Source: Nonomuraea aridisoli
GTDB lineage: Bacteria > Actinomycetota > Actinomycetes > Streptosporangiales > Streptosporangiaceae
Direction of reading: 5' to 3'
Assembly: GCF_003236395.1 (NCBI RefSeq)
Contig: NZ_POUD01000039.1
Location: forward strand, 1-45,687
DNA length: 45,687 nt
Program-made: the position numbers and the translations under genes
Notes under the pieces: model-generated
Seen by the model: only the letters and a program-made list of their open reading frames with translations
Told to the model about the DNA's origin: nothing
The model's database searches: none
Shown: positions 31,591-39,966 of the stretch, one piece after another
Numbering within the stretch: position 1 is the first letter of the stretch
Layout of the letters: every line of letters begins with the position of its first letter

Positions 31591-31608
31591 CCGGCCGGAT
31601 TCCGGTCA
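31588..31608. terminator. Hairpin shared by the pyrF and leuA stop codons
   Basis: TGACCGG (31588-31594) and CCGGTCA (31602-31608) form a 7-bp stem with a 7-nt loop. Each arm contains the stop codon of one of the two convergent genes. It may act as a weak two-way terminator. Confidence 0.5.
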
Positions 31609-33300
31609 GAGAGAGCGGTTGACGGCGGCCAGCACCGCGTGCACCGAGGCCGTGAGCACCGACGTGTCCACCGCCGCGCCCCAGTACGTCGCGCCACCGA
31701 CGCGAGCCTCCACGTAGGCGATCGCCCGGCCGCCCTGCCCGGGGTCGAGGGCGTGCTCGGCGTAGTGCAGGATGTCGACGTCGAGGCCGCTGGCGGCGAA
31801 CGCCCCGGTCAGCGCCGACAGCGGGCCGTTGCCGGTGCCGCGCAGCGGGCCGCCGTCGCGCAGCGTGCCGGTGAACTCGTGGACGCCCGGCCCGGTCTCC
31901 GCCGTGCTCCACTCCGTCAGCGGTCTCCTCTCGACCGGCGCCACGTAGGTGGCGCGGAACAGCTCCCACAGCTGCTCGGCGGTGATCTCCTCGCCGCTGC
32001 CGTCGGTGGCCCGCTGCACGACCTGCGAGAAGTCGATCTGCAGCCGCCGCGGCAGCTCCAGGCCGTAGCGGGTGTGCAGCAGGTACGCGATGCCGCCCTT
32101 GCCCGACTGGCTGTTGACCCGGATCACCGCCTGGTAGTCGCGGCCCACGTCGGCCGGGTCGATCGGCAGGTACGGCACGTCCCACGGCGCGAGCTCCGGC
32201 GGCACGCCCAGCTCCGCGGCCCGCTTGGCGTGGTGGGCCAGGCCCTTGCCGATGGCGTCCTGGTGGGTGCCGGAGAAGGCGGTGTAGACCAGGTCGCCGG
32301 CGTACGGATGACGCTCGGGCACCGGCAGACGGTTGCAGTGTTCGGCCACGCGCCGCACCTCGTCGATGTCGGACAGGTCGATCATCGGGTCGACGCCCTG
32401 GGTGTGCAGGTTGAGCGCCAGGGTCACCAGGTCGACGTTGCCGGTGCGCTCGCCGTTGCCGAACAGGCAGCCCTCCACCCGCTGCGCGCCCGCCAGCAGG
32501 GCCAGCTCGGCGCAGGCCACGCCGGTGCCGCGGTCGTTGTGCGGGTGGACGGAGAGGATGACCGCGTCCCTGCGGTCGAGGTGCCGGTGCATGTACTCGA
32601 TCTGGTCGGCGTACACGTTGGGGGTGGCGACCTCGACCGTGGCGGGCAGGTTGTGGATCACGGGACGGTCGGGCGAGGCGTCCCACAGGGCGGTCAGGTC
32701 GTTGCAGACCTCCAGCACGAAATCCGGCTCGGTGAGGTTGAAGACCTCGGGCGAGAACTGGAAGCGGATGTCGCGGTCGCCGGCCAGGCGGGCGACGTGC
32801 CCGGCGGCGTCCCTGATCAGGTCGCGCAGCTCGCGGCGGTCGTGGCCGAGCACCACGTCGCGCCAGGTGGGGGCGGTGGCGGTGTAGAGGTGCACGACCA
32901 CCCGGGACATCCCCTCGATCGAGGCGAACGTGCGCTCGATCAGGTCGCGGCGGGCGGCCGTGAAGACCACCACGCTGACGTCGTCCGGCACGGCTCCGGG
33001 GGTGGCCAGGTGGCGGACGAAGTCGAAGTCCAGCCGGCTGGCGGAGGGGTAGCCGACCTCGATCTCCTTGAAGCCCATGGTCGTGAGCAGGTCGAACATG
33101 CGGCGCTTGCGTCCGGTGTCCATCGGCTCGGCGAGGGCCTGGTTGCCGTCGCGCAGGTCGACCGGCACCCACAGGGGAGCCTGGGTGAGGCGCCGCGCGG
33201 GCCAGGCGCGCTCGGCCGGCGGGACCTCGACGCGCTCGTGGGCGGGGCGGTAGCGGTGGGAGGGCATGCTGCTCGGACGTTGCCGGTTCCAGAGGTACAT
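31606..33300 (-). CDS. leuA: 2-isopropylmalate synthase
   Basis: The product is 564 aa from the ATG at 33300, preceded by AAGGAAGAG. It condenses acetyl-CoA with 2-oxoisovalerate, the first committed leucine step. The N-terminus has [15 protein letters not shown] and [19 protein letters not shown], which carries the substrate Arg and metal Asp. The metal-binding His pair is in [13 protein letters not shown], and [17 protein letters not shown] follows. The C-terminal 120 or so residues are the leucine-binding regulatory domain. It is the long actinobacterial class. Longer upstream extension to 33441 is rejected because it would run through the leader peptide and attenuator. Confidence 0.95.
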   Translation of the reverse strand: MYLWNRQRPSSMPSHRYRPAHERVEVPPAERAWPARRLTQAPLWVPVDLRDGNQALAEPMDTGRKRRMFDLLTTMGFKEIEVGYPSASRLDFDFVRHLATPGAVPDDVSVVVFTAARRDLIERTFASIEGMSRVVVHLYTATAPTWRDVVLGHDRRELRDLIRDAAGHVARLAGDRDIRFQFSPEVFNLTEPDFVLEVCNDLTALWDASPDRPVIHNLPATVEVATPNVYADQIEYMHRHLDRRDAVILSVHPHNDRGTGVACAELALLAGAQRVEGCLFGNGERTGNVDLVTLALNLHTQGVDPMIDLSDIDEVRRVAEHCNRLPVPERHPYAGDLVYTAFSGTHQDAIGKGLAHHAKRAAELGVPPELAPWDVPYLPIDPADVGRDYQAVIRVNSQSGKGGIAYLLHTRYGLELPRRLQIDFSQVVQRATDGSGEEITAEQLWELFRATYVAPVERRPLTEWSTAETGPGVHEFTGTLRDGGPLRGTGNGPLSALTGAFAASGLDVDILHYAEHALDPGQGGRAIAYVEARVGGATYWGAAVDTSVLTASVHAVLAAVNRSL

Positions 33301-33327
33301 CTCTTCCTTGCCTGTCGTGGCGGGGAG

Positions 33328-33387
33328 GACCGGCGGACACCCGTGACACCGCGGCGGGGTGCCGGTCTCGGTCAGGCCCCGCCGCGG
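33328..33387 (-). promoter_or_regulatory. Leucine attenuator of leuA
   Basis: Two strong pairings lie between the leader peptide and leuA. An 11-bp perfect stem pairs the end of the leader frame (33377-33387) with 33349-33359. A 7-bp stem pairs GACCGGC (33361-33367 in minus sense) with 33328-33334. Their order and overlap suit ribosome-controlled choice between structures. The mechanism is inferred from position behind a Leu-rich peptide. Confidence 0.7.
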
Positions 33388-33419
33388 CGGCCGAGAAGCA
33401 GCAGACCGTACGACGTCAT
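33372..33419 (-). CDS. Leucine leader peptide of leuA
   Basis: A 15-residue frame reads [15 protein letters not shown] and has four consecutive Leu codons (CTG CTG CTT CTC). It ends 71 bases before leuA. Slow decoding of those codons when leucine is scarce would stall the ribosome over the first half of the attenuator and favour leuA expression. The Leu run followed by Arg-Arg is what I recall of actinobacterial leuA leaders. Confidence 0.82.
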   Translation of the reverse strand: MTSYGLLLLGRRGGA

Positions 33420-33425
33420 GGCGGT

Positions 33426-33455
33426 ACACTAGCCACACCACAGGTCCTCAGACAA
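33426..33455 (-). promoter_or_regulatory. Promoter of the leuA leader
   Basis: On the minus strand TTGTCT (33455-33450) and TAGTGT (33431-33426) are 18 bases apart, and the leader ATG follows 6 bases after the -10. This gives a leaderless or very short-leader transcript starting at the leader peptide. Confidence 0.65.
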
Positions 33456-33470
33456 GCTGACAGGTTTCCG

Positions 33471-34169
33471 ATGCCTCTCGCGTCACTCCGCCCGAGCCCG
33501 CTCGTCGAGCAGGCCACCAGTCATCTCCGCGAGCAGATCACGAGCGGCGAGTGGCCCGTCGGCACCCGGCTCCCCGGTGAGAACGCGCTGGCCAAGACGC
33601 TCGGCGTGGGCCGCTCCACCGTGCGCGAGGCCCTGCGGGCGCTCGCGGGCGCGGGGCTGGTGCAGGCCCGTCAGGGGTCGGGGGTGTTCGTGATCGCCGC
33701 CGAGCCCGCCGAGGACTGGCCGGTCCGGCTGCGCCGCGCCGCCATCGCCGACGTCTACGAGGTCCGCATGATGGTCGAGACGCAGGCCGCCCGGCTGGCG
33801 GCGCGGCGGCGTACGGAGGAGGACCTGGCGGCGATCGAGGCGGCGCTGGAGGCGCGCGCCCGTGCGGCGGCGAGCGATGACGCCGCCTTCGTGGACGCCG
33901 ACATCGCCCTGCACGCGGCGGTCGTGGCGGCGGCGGGCAACCCGGTGCTGACGGACCTGTTCGCCGAGTTCGCGCCCGCGCTGCGGCGGCGGCTGATCGA
34001 CCTGGTGGAGCTGCTGCGGCTGCGCGACCACGATCCCGGGCCGGGGCAGGACTCACATGCTGCGCTGGTGAGGGCCGTCCGCGACGGCGACGGCGACGCG
34101 GCCGCCTCCGTCCTGGAGGCCGAGCTCCAGCGGACCCTCACCCACCTGTCCCAGCCCGACGGGCGATAG
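33471..34169 (+). CDS. FadR-subfamily GntR transcriptional regulator
   Basis: The product is 232 aa. Residues about 8-75 are the GntR winged helix (VEQATSHLREQITSGEW, LPGENALAKTLGVGRSTVRE, GLVQARQGSGVFVI). The FCD effector domain follows, with VYEVRMMVETQAARLAARR, the metal-binding Asp and His pattern in DADIALHAAVVAAAGNPVL and late HAALVRAVRDGD. It is divergent from leuA with its leader 51 bases away. It might influence branched-chain metabolism, but FadR-type proteins often act on unlinked genes. A terminator follows. Confidence 0.88.
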   Translation: MPLASLRPSPLVEQATSHLREQITSGEWPVGTRLPGENALAKTLGVGRSTVREALRALAGAGLVQARQGSGVFVIAAEPAEDWPVRLRRAAIADVYEVRMMVETQAARLAARRRTEEDLAAIEAALEARARAAASDDAAFVDADIALHAAVVAAAGNPVLTDLFAEFAPALRRRLIDLVELLRLRDHDPGPGQDSHAALVRAVRDGDGDAAASVLEAELQRTLTHLSQPDGR

Positions 34170-34184
34170 AGGGCATCCCGAAAT

Positions 34185-34210
34185 CCGGCCGCGGTGGGTG
34201 CCGCGGCCGG
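34185..34210 (+). terminator. Hairpin terminator
   Basis: A perfect 10-bp stem CCGGCCGCGG/CCGCGGCCGG with loop TGGGTG lies 15 bases after the FadR-type gene. There is no T-run; it also faces the convergent small acidic gene. Confidence 0.7.
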
Positions 34211-34241
34211 GGCTGGGCGGGGCGCACACGGTCAGCGGTGA

Positions 34242-34460
34242 TCAGCCGGTGGGCCCCGCGTCCGGACGGATGACGTTCTCGTCCTCGTCGACTTCCGGCT
34301 CCTCGTACGGCCGCCGCTCTTCCTCGTCGCCCTCCGGGAGGTCGGCGGAGATGGGCCGGCGGGTCCTGCGCGTGTCGGAGCCCGACCGTTCGGCGACGAC
34401 GTCGCTCTCGCCCTCGATCCCGTCGATCGTCTCGGGCAGTTCCTCGGGTGTCTCCCTCAT
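34242..34460 (-). CDS. Small acidic hypothetical protein
   Basis: The product is 72 aa, rich in Glu, Asp, Arg and Pro and probably disordered ([37 protein letters not shown]). Strand and frame are supported by low-complexity acidic content typical of real actinobacterial small proteins and by an isolated ATG at 34460. Function is unknown. It is divergent from the Nudix gene with 63 bases between. Confidence 0.5.
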   Translation of the reverse strand: MRETPEELPETIDGIEGESDVVAERSGSDTRRTRRPISADLPEGDEEERRPYEEPEVDEDENVIRPDAGPTG

Positions 34461-34523
34461 AGCCCCCACCTGCCCGGCGGATCCGGCCCGAACCCGCCCG
34501 CGGCGGCCTGTTACGGTCCCAGG

Positions 34524-35018
34524 ATGGTCATTGAGCGCCCCTCCGCCCGCGTCATCATGGCCGATCCCCTCGGGCGGGTGCTGTTGTTCCGATTCGTCCC
34601 CCCGCAGCCGTGGCCGAAGGAGCCCGCGTGGCACCTGCCGGGCGGCGGGATCGAGGCCGGAGAGACACCGGCGCAGGCCGCCGTGCGCGAGGCGCTGGAG
34701 GAGACCGGCCACGCGCTGGACCCGGCCGACCTGGGCGATCCCGTGGCGGTGAACGAGGGCGTCTGGTCCAACCTGGGCCGCGACTTCCACACCGTGACGA
34801 CGTACTTCTTCGCCCGGGTCCAGGCTCCGACCGTGGCTCCCACCGTGCCGGAGGACCATCCGGAGGAGGAGTGGCTGAACGGCCACCGCTGGTGGAGCGC
34901 GGAGGAGCTGACCGCCACGGAGGAGCGCGTGTTCCCGCCCGGACTGGCCGCGCTGCTGCCCGCGCTGCCAGCGGGCGGTCGGGCCGCCGGGGTCGTACGG
35001 CTGCCGTGGACGCACTGA
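34524..35018 (+). CDS. Nudix hydrolase
   Basis: The product is 164 aa. The Nudix box is complete: [20 protein letters not shown] followed by ETG, with the metal-binding REALEE core at about residue 58. N-terminal [18 protein letters not shown] and late [19 protein letters not shown] complete the fold. It hydrolyses a nucleoside diphosphate linked to some group; the exact substrate is not predictable. The DHFR-like reductase gene follows by 76 bases. Confidence 0.88.
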   Translation: MVIERPSARVIMADPLGRVLLFRFVPPQPWPKEPAWHLPGGGIEAGETPAQAAVREALEETGHALDPADLGDPVAVNEGVWSNLGRDFHTVTTYFFARVQAPTVAPTVPEDHPEEEWLNGHRWWSAEELTATEERVFPPGLAALLPALPAGGRAAGVVRLPWTH

Positions 35019-35094
35019 GAAATTCCTCTCCGGAGGATGTCGAGACGACGTGGGCCGCTCCGACCCACTGGCGTACCGAGACAAGGAGCACGTC

Positions 35095-35655
35095 ATGAGC
35101 AAGCTGATCTACTGGGTCCACACCTCGCTGGACGGTCACATCCACGGCCCGAACGGCGAGTTCGACTGGGCGCAGATGGGGCCGGAGCTGTCGGCGTACG
35201 GGGACGAGGTGCACGCCCGGGTCGGCACGTTCCTGTACGGACGCGTCGTGTGGGAGATGATGTCCGGCTACTGGCCGCACGTCGAGTCGATGTCCGACCA
35301 CCCGCACGACCTCAAGTTCGCGCCGATCTGGCGGAGCACGCCGAAGGTCGTGTTCTCCACGACGCTGCGGGAGGCCGGCTGGAACACCCGGATCGTCTCC
35401 GGCGACCTGGAGAAGGAGGTCGCGGAGCTGAAGCGGCAGGCCGGCCGGGACCTGCTGCTCAACGGCGGCTCACGGCTGGCCTCGGCGCTCACCGCGCTGG
35501 GCCTGATCGACGAGTACCACGTGATGGTCCACCCGGTCGTGCTCGGCGGCGGCCGGCCGATGTTCCCGCCGCAGGAGCGCATGGACCTGCGGCTCGTGGA
35601 CTCCCGGGTGTGCGACGGGCGTACGGCGGTGCTGCGCTACGACCGGGTCAGTTGA
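35095..35655 (+). CDS. Dihydrofolate reductase-like (RibD C-terminal) protein
   Basis: The product is 186 aa; ACAAGGAG precedes the ATG. It has the DHFR/RibD-C fold: IYWVHTSLDGHIHGPNGEFD, FLYGRVVWEMMSGYW, DLLLNGGSRLASALTALGLI and VHPVVLGGGRPMF. These proteins bind NADPH, but most are not true dihydrofolate reductases; the substrate here is unknown. Its end overlaps the convergent ribokinase-type gene by eight bases. Confidence 0.85.
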   Translation: MSKLIYWVHTSLDGHIHGPNGEFDWAQMGPELSAYGDEVHARVGTFLYGRVVWEMMSGYWPHVESMSDHPHDLKFAPIWRSTPKVVFSTTLREAGWNTRIVSGDLEKEVAELKRQAGRDLLLNGGSRLASALTALGLIDEYHVMVHPVVLGGGRPMFPPQERMDLRLVDSRVCDGRTAVLRYDRVS

Positions 35656-36532
35656 GGGCGTTCTCGATCTCGTGGCGGGTGGGCATCGAGGTGCTCGCGC
35701 CCTCCCGCTGCACCGACAGCGCCGCCGCCGTGGACGCGAAGCGCAGCGCCTCCTCCATGCCGCGCCCCTCGGCCCGGGCCACGGCCAGCGCCCCCACGAA
35801 CGTGTCGCCGGCCGCGGTCGTGTCCACGGCCTTGACCGGGGCGGCGGGCACCCGCAGCCGCTCCCCGGAGCGCGCCCCGTACAGCGCGCCGTCGGAGCCG
35901 AGGGTGATGACGGCCTCCTGGACCTGCTGCAGCAGCGCCTCGAGGGCGTTCTCCGGCCCGGAGACGCCCGTGATGGCGGCGGCCTCGTGCTCGTTCGGGA
36001 CGATCGTCGTGACGGCGCCGAGCAGCTCCGGCGGCAGCGGCCGGGCGGGCGCCGGGGTGAGGTAGACCGGCACCCGGGACACCTGGGCGGCCTGCGCCGC
36101 CGCCACGACGCCCTCCATGGGCAGCTCCAGCTGGAGCAGCAGCGCGTCGGAGCGGGCGATCGCCGCCATGTCCTCGCCCGAGGGCCCGGTGACGGTCCCG
36201 TTCGCGCCGGGGACGACGATGATCGAGTTGCCGCCGTCGTCGTCGACCACGATGTGCGCGATGCCGGTGGAGCCGGGCATCTGGCGCAGGCCGCGCACGT
36301 CGACGCCGGCCTCCGTGAGCGCGGTGCGCAGCTCCGCCCCGAAACCGTCGTCGCCCACCGCGCCCAGGAACGCCACCTGGGCTCCGGCGCGGGCGGCGGC
36401 GATGGCCTGGTTGGCGCCCTTGCCGCCGGGGATCGTACGGAATCGGTGACCCGTGACCGTCTCTCCCCGTGCGGGGGCCTGGCCGACGTACGCGACGAGG
36501 TCCATGTTGGCGCTGCCGAATACCGAGATCAT
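35648..36532 (-). CDS. rbsK: Ribokinase-type PfkB sugar kinase
   Basis: The product is 294 aa. Ribokinase features: VFGSANMDLVAYV at the N-terminus, the sugar-binding IPGGKGANQAIAAARAGA near residue 38, IVPNEHEAAAITG, and the catalytic anion hole VDTTAAGDTFVGALAVA with its Asp. It would phosphorylate ribose or a related pentose with ATP. It is the last gene of the nine-gene minus-strand operon; its start overlaps the stop of the preceding ADP-ribosylglycohydrolase gene by four bases. That context favours ribose released by the hydrolases as substrate, but a nucleoside or other sugar is possible. Confidence 0.88.
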   Translation of the reverse strand: MISVFGSANMDLVAYVGQAPARGETVTGHRFRTIPGGKGANQAIAAARAGAQVAFLGAVGDDGFGAELRTALTEAGVDVRGLRQMPGSTGIAHIVVDDDGGNSIIVVPGANGTVTGPSGEDMAAIARSDALLLQLELPMEGVVAAAQAAQVSRVPVYLTPAPARPLPPELLGAVTTIVPNEHEAAAITGVSGPENALEALLQQVQEAVITLGSDGALYGARSGERLRVPAAPVKAVDTTAAGDTFVGALAVARAEGRGMEEALRFASTAAALSVQREGASTSMPTRHEIENALN

Positions 36533-37857
36533 GAGGCCATCATCTCCTGAGTACGGGCGGCGAGTTCGCCCAGCCCCACGCCGTCGAACCCGGTGAGGCT
36601 GCTGGCCAGGCCGTCGCGCAGCCGCCACCGGTCCGGCACGCCCCCGTTCAGCGCGCCCGCGATGGACCCGGCGGTGGCGCCCGCGGAGTCGGTGTCCCAG
36701 CCTCCGGCGACCGCCCCGGCGATCGTGGCGGTGAAGTCGCCGCGGCCATGGATCAGCGTGGCCGCGATCAGGGCGGCGTTGTTGACGGTGTGCACCCAGT
36801 GCAGGGCGCCGTGCCGCTCGTGCAGGAGGTCGACGACGCGTTCGAAGTCGTCCTCGCGGGCGGCGTCGGCGGCGGCCAGGCGGACCGCCTCGTGCAGGCG
36901 CGAGCCGCGCGGCACCACGGACAGGCCGGCGCGCACGACCTCCTCCGCCGACGTGGCGACCAGCGAGGCGGCGCACATCGCCGCCGTGAACATCGCCCCG
37001 TAGATCCCGTTGGCGGTGTGCGTCAGGCGGGCGTCGCGCCAGGCGTACTCGGCCGCCGTTGCCGGGTCGCCCGGGTTGACCCAGCCGTACACGTCGGCCC
37101 TGATCAGCGCGCCGATCCACTCGCGGAACGGGTTGCGGTACGTGGCCGTCGCGGGCGGCTCGACGCCGTCGAGCAGGTTGCGGTACGCGACCCGCTCGGC
37201 GGTGAACGTGCGCCCGGCGGGCAGCTCGTCCAGCCAGTGCTTGGCCACGTCGTCGGTGGTGAAGCCGCGGCCGTGCCGCTCCAGCACCGACAGCGCCAGC
37301 AGCGGGTAGTTGAGGTCGTCGTCCTCGGGGATGCCGTCGATGTTCTCGGCGAGGGAGTTGACGGCGCTGCGCCGGTTCCACGGCCAGCGGCGGGCCACGT
37401 CGTCCGGCAGGCCCTTGGCGGTGAACCAGCCGCGGATCGGCCAGTTGCCGGTGGCCTCGGCGATCTCCCTGATGCCCTCGCGCGGGATCTTCTCGACGGG
37501 TTTGCCGAGCACGCAGCCGGCCGCCCGTCCCTGCCAGGCGCCGAGCACCCGGGCGGGGTCCACGTCGCGGCGGCCGGCGGGCGCGGGCCGGCCGGGGCAG
37601 GCGGCGACGATGGCGTCCCAGTCGGACGGCTCGTCCAGCGGCGACGGGACGGCCGCCAGCTCGTCCAGCAGGTGCTCGGCGAGCCCGCGCAGCCGCGCGG
37701 CGCCCGGCTCGGAGGCGCCGGCGCGCGGCGGGGCGTCGTGCCCGCCCGCCGCGTGCCAGCGCTCGGCGATCTCGCGCACGTCGCGGCCGTCCTCGGCCGC
37801 CTGGCGCAGCTCGTGCCCGACGAGGTCCTCAGGCTGGACCCAGGTCAGCCGGATCAT
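36529..37857 (-). CDS. ADP-ribosylglycohydrolase-family protein 1 (long, with N-terminal extension)
   Basis: The product is 442 aa, longest of the four paralogues. Residues 1-100 are an extra region (LTWVQPEDLVGHELRQAAED). The hydrolase part starts at about 104 with VLGAWQGRAAGCVLGKPVEK in place of the usual GxxxGDALG. The first metal cluster appears as GIPEDDDLNYPLLAL, and the C-terminal metal motif is clear: AGAVAGGWDTDSAGATAGSI. Family members remove ADP-ribose or cleave similar ribosyl bonds using two Mg ions. It is coupled by 4-base overlaps to genes on both sides. Substrate unknown. Confidence 0.85.
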   Translation of the reverse strand: MIRLTWVQPEDLVGHELRQAAEDGRDVREIAERWHAAGGHDAPPRAGASEPGAARLRGLAEHLLDELAAVPSPLDEPSDWDAIVAACPGRPAPAGRRDVDPARVLGAWQGRAAGCVLGKPVEKIPREGIREIAEATGNWPIRGWFTAKGLPDDVARRWPWNRRSAVNSLAENIDGIPEDDDLNYPLLALSVLERHGRGFTTDDVAKHWLDELPAGRTFTAERVAYRNLLDGVEPPATATYRNPFREWIGALIRADVYGWVNPGDPATAAEYAWRDARLTHTANGIYGAMFTAAMCAASLVATSAEEVVRAGLSVVPRGSRLHEAVRLAAADAAREDDFERVVDLLHERHGALHWVHTVNNAALIAATLIHGRGDFTATIAGAVAGGWDTDSAGATAGSIAGALNGGVPDRWRLRDGLASSLTGFDGVGLGELAARTQEMMAS

Positions 37858-38993
37858 CGGCCGTCGAGCTCCGCGAAGGCCGCCTCGTGGCGGCGGCGGC
37901 GGGCCACGTCGTCGGCGTGCACCCGGCGGGCCACCTCCGCGATCGCGAGCCCGGGGGCCACCAGGTCGGTACGGCTGGCCGCCGCCACCTGCTCCGCCCA
38001 CGCCGACGGCACGGCTGACAGCCCGCCGAGCGCGCCCGCGATGGCGCCGCCCATGGAGGCGATCGAGTCGGCGTCGCGCCCGTAGTTGACCCCGCCGAGC
38101 ACGGTGTCGCGGTAGCCGCCCTTGGCGATCACCAGGAACCCGAGCGCCAGCGGCAGCTCCTCGATGCTGTGCACCCGGCTCGGCCGCCGCGCGCCCAGCC
38201 CCTGGTCGCGGTAGGTGTCGGCGACCGTGTCGAACGGACGCACGGCGGCGCGCAGCGCCTCGAACGAGCCCTCCCAGTGCGTCAGCCCGGAGGCGGTCTC
38301 GCAGACGGCCTCGATGGCGGCCCGCGTGCCGTCCTTGGCCAGGCGCAGGCAGGTCGCGACCACGGAGTCGGCGCTGGCGCCGGGGCGCATGGCCTCGGCG
38401 ACGGCGGCGGCCATCACGCCGGCGGCCTCACGGCCGTAGCTCGACTGGTGGGCCCCGGTCAGGTCGACGGCCTCGGCGTAGGCGGCGTCGGGGTCGGCGG
38501 CGTTGACGATGCCGACCGGGGCGACGTACATGGCGGCGCCGCAGTTGACGATGTTGCCGACGCCGGCCTCGCGCGGGTCGGCGTGCCCGTAGTGCAGGCG
38601 GGCGACGATCCACTTCTCGGCCAGGAAGATCCGCTGCAGCGGCAGCGCCTCGCTCTCCAGCTCGGGGATCCACCGCCGCTCGCCCATCAGCTCGGGCACC
38701 AGGTACTCGGCCATCGCGTACGCGTCCAGGTGCCCGCCGGCCTTCTCGTACACGCGGATCAGGGCGTGCGTCATCAGGGTGTCGTCGGTGATGTGGCCGT
38801 CGCCCTTGTGGTAGGGCGCGATGGGGCGGGCGTTGCGCCAGTCCTCGTTGAACGGCGGCACGATGCCCTCGACGCGGCCGCCGTAGCGTTCCACGATCTG
38901 CTCGGGGGTCCAGCCTTCGGTTGCGCCGCCCAGCGCGTCACCGACCGCTGCCCCCGCCACGCAGCCAGTGGCCCTGTCCTCAAGCGGCGTCAT
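37854..38993 (-). CDS. ADP-ribosylglycohydrolase-family protein 2
   Basis: The product is 379 aa. The N-terminal motif is TGCVAGAAVGDALGGATEGW. The first metal cluster is DGHITDDTLMTHALI, and the second is VNYGRDADSIASMGGAIAG. All di-magnesium ligands of the family therefore look present. A mid-protein segment AMYVAPVGIVNAADPDAAYA is typical of bacterial members that act on small molecules. It overlaps both neighbours by four bases (ATGA). Confidence 0.9.
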   Translation of the reverse strand: MTPLEDRATGCVAGAAVGDALGGATEGWTPEQIVERYGGRVEGIVPPFNEDWRNARPIAPYHKGDGHITDDTLMTHALIRVYEKAGGHLDAYAMAEYLVPELMGERRWIPELESEALPLQRIFLAEKWIVARLHYGHADPREAGVGNIVNCGAAMYVAPVGIVNAADPDAAYAEAVDLTGAHQSSYGREAAGVMAAAVAEAMRPGASADSVVATCLRLAKDGTRAAIEAVCETASGLTHWEGSFEALRAAVRPFDTVADTYRDQGLGARRPSRVHSIEELPLALGFLVIAKGGYRDTVLGGVNYGRDADSIASMGGAIAGALGGLSAVPSAWAEQVAAASRTDLVAPGLAIAEVARRVHADDVARRRRHEAAFAELDGR

Positions 38994-39961
38994 GCGATTC
39001 CTTCCGTCAGTGTGTCCGCTACTTCGATGAGATCCCGCCCGGCCAGATCGGGCAGGCAGCAACCGGCCAGCGTACGGGCCGACGCGATCCACCCCTCCGG
39101 GATCGCGTCGAACCCGCCGCAGGCGCCCGCGAGCGCCCCGGTGAGCGCCGGGGCGGAGTCGGCCACCGGCGCCAGGCAGGCCGCCGCGGGAACGGCCCGG
39201 CTCAGCTCGCCGCCGGCCGCCTCGGCCAGCGCGAGCGCCACGGGCACCGTCTGCGCGGCGCCCACGCCGTAGCTGTAGACGTGGTCGAGCAGCGCCGCGT
39301 CGAGCGCGGGCACCGCGGCGAACGGGTCTCCCGCCGCGCGGGCGGCCTCCAGCGCGGCGCGGGCGTTGTGCCCGATGGCGGTGCCGGGCGGCAGGACGGC
39401 GAGCGCCGCCTCGATCGCCGGGCCGATCCGCCCGGACGCGACGGCCGCGGCGACCGCGGCGGCCATGGCCCGCGCGCCGAGCACGCCGTCGAGGGCGTTG
39501 GTGACCTGGGCGTCCTCGGTGGGGTCGCGGCCGATGACGCCGTAGGCGACCGCCCGGATCGCGGCGGCGTCGTCGAAGTGGTGCGGGTTGTCGTGGCCGG
39601 ACGCGGGCGGCTCGACGCCCTTGGCCAGGTTGTCCAGCGCGGTCGCCACGGAGATGCGGGCCCTGACGTCGGTCAGCTCCCTGAACGCCTCGGCGCGCGG
39701 CCGGTGGACGGTCAGCGCCGTCCAGGCGAGCCACTCGGCGTCGTCGGACGGCCCGATCCGCAGCGGCGCGACCGGCTGGTTGAGCGCGAACGGCACCGGC
39801 AGCGTGGTGACGCGGTGCTCCTCGGCGAACGCGTCGAGCTCGCGGTACAGGCGGCGGCTCCACGGCGCGTGCAGCGCCGAGCGGTGGCGGCCCGCGGGCC
39901 AGCCGGCGGCGTCGCCGACGGCGAGCCCCGCGAAGGCCCCCCTGATTCTGTCCCCCGACAT
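38990..39961 (-). CDS. ADP-ribosylglycohydrolase-family protein 3, degenerate metal site
   Basis: The product is 323 aa. The start motif RGAFAGLAVGDAAGWPAGRH is normal, and the first cluster reads IGPSDDAEWLAWTAL. The C-terminal motif, where Asp-x-Asp/Thr binds metal, reads LAPVADSAPALTGALAGACG, keeping one Asp and losing the second acidic residue. It may be a non-catalytic or altered-specificity member. Its stop overlaps the start of paralogue 2, and paralogue 4 ends five bases upstream. Confidence 0.85.
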   Translation of the reverse strand: MSGDRIRGAFAGLAVGDAAGWPAGRHRSALHAPWSRRLYRELDAFAEEHRVTTLPVPFALNQPVAPLRIGPSDDAEWLAWTALTVHRPRAEAFRELTDVRARISVATALDNLAKGVEPPASGHDNPHHFDDAAAIRAVAYGVIGRDPTEDAQVTNALDGVLGARAMAAAVAAAVASGRIGPAIEAALAVLPPGTAIGHNARAALEAARAAGDPFAAVPALDAALLDHVYSYGVGAAQTVPVALALAEAAGGELSRAVPAAACLAPVADSAPALTGALAGACGGFDAIPEGWIASARTLAGCCLPDLAGRDLIEVADTLTEGIA

Positions 39962-39966
39962 GTGAT

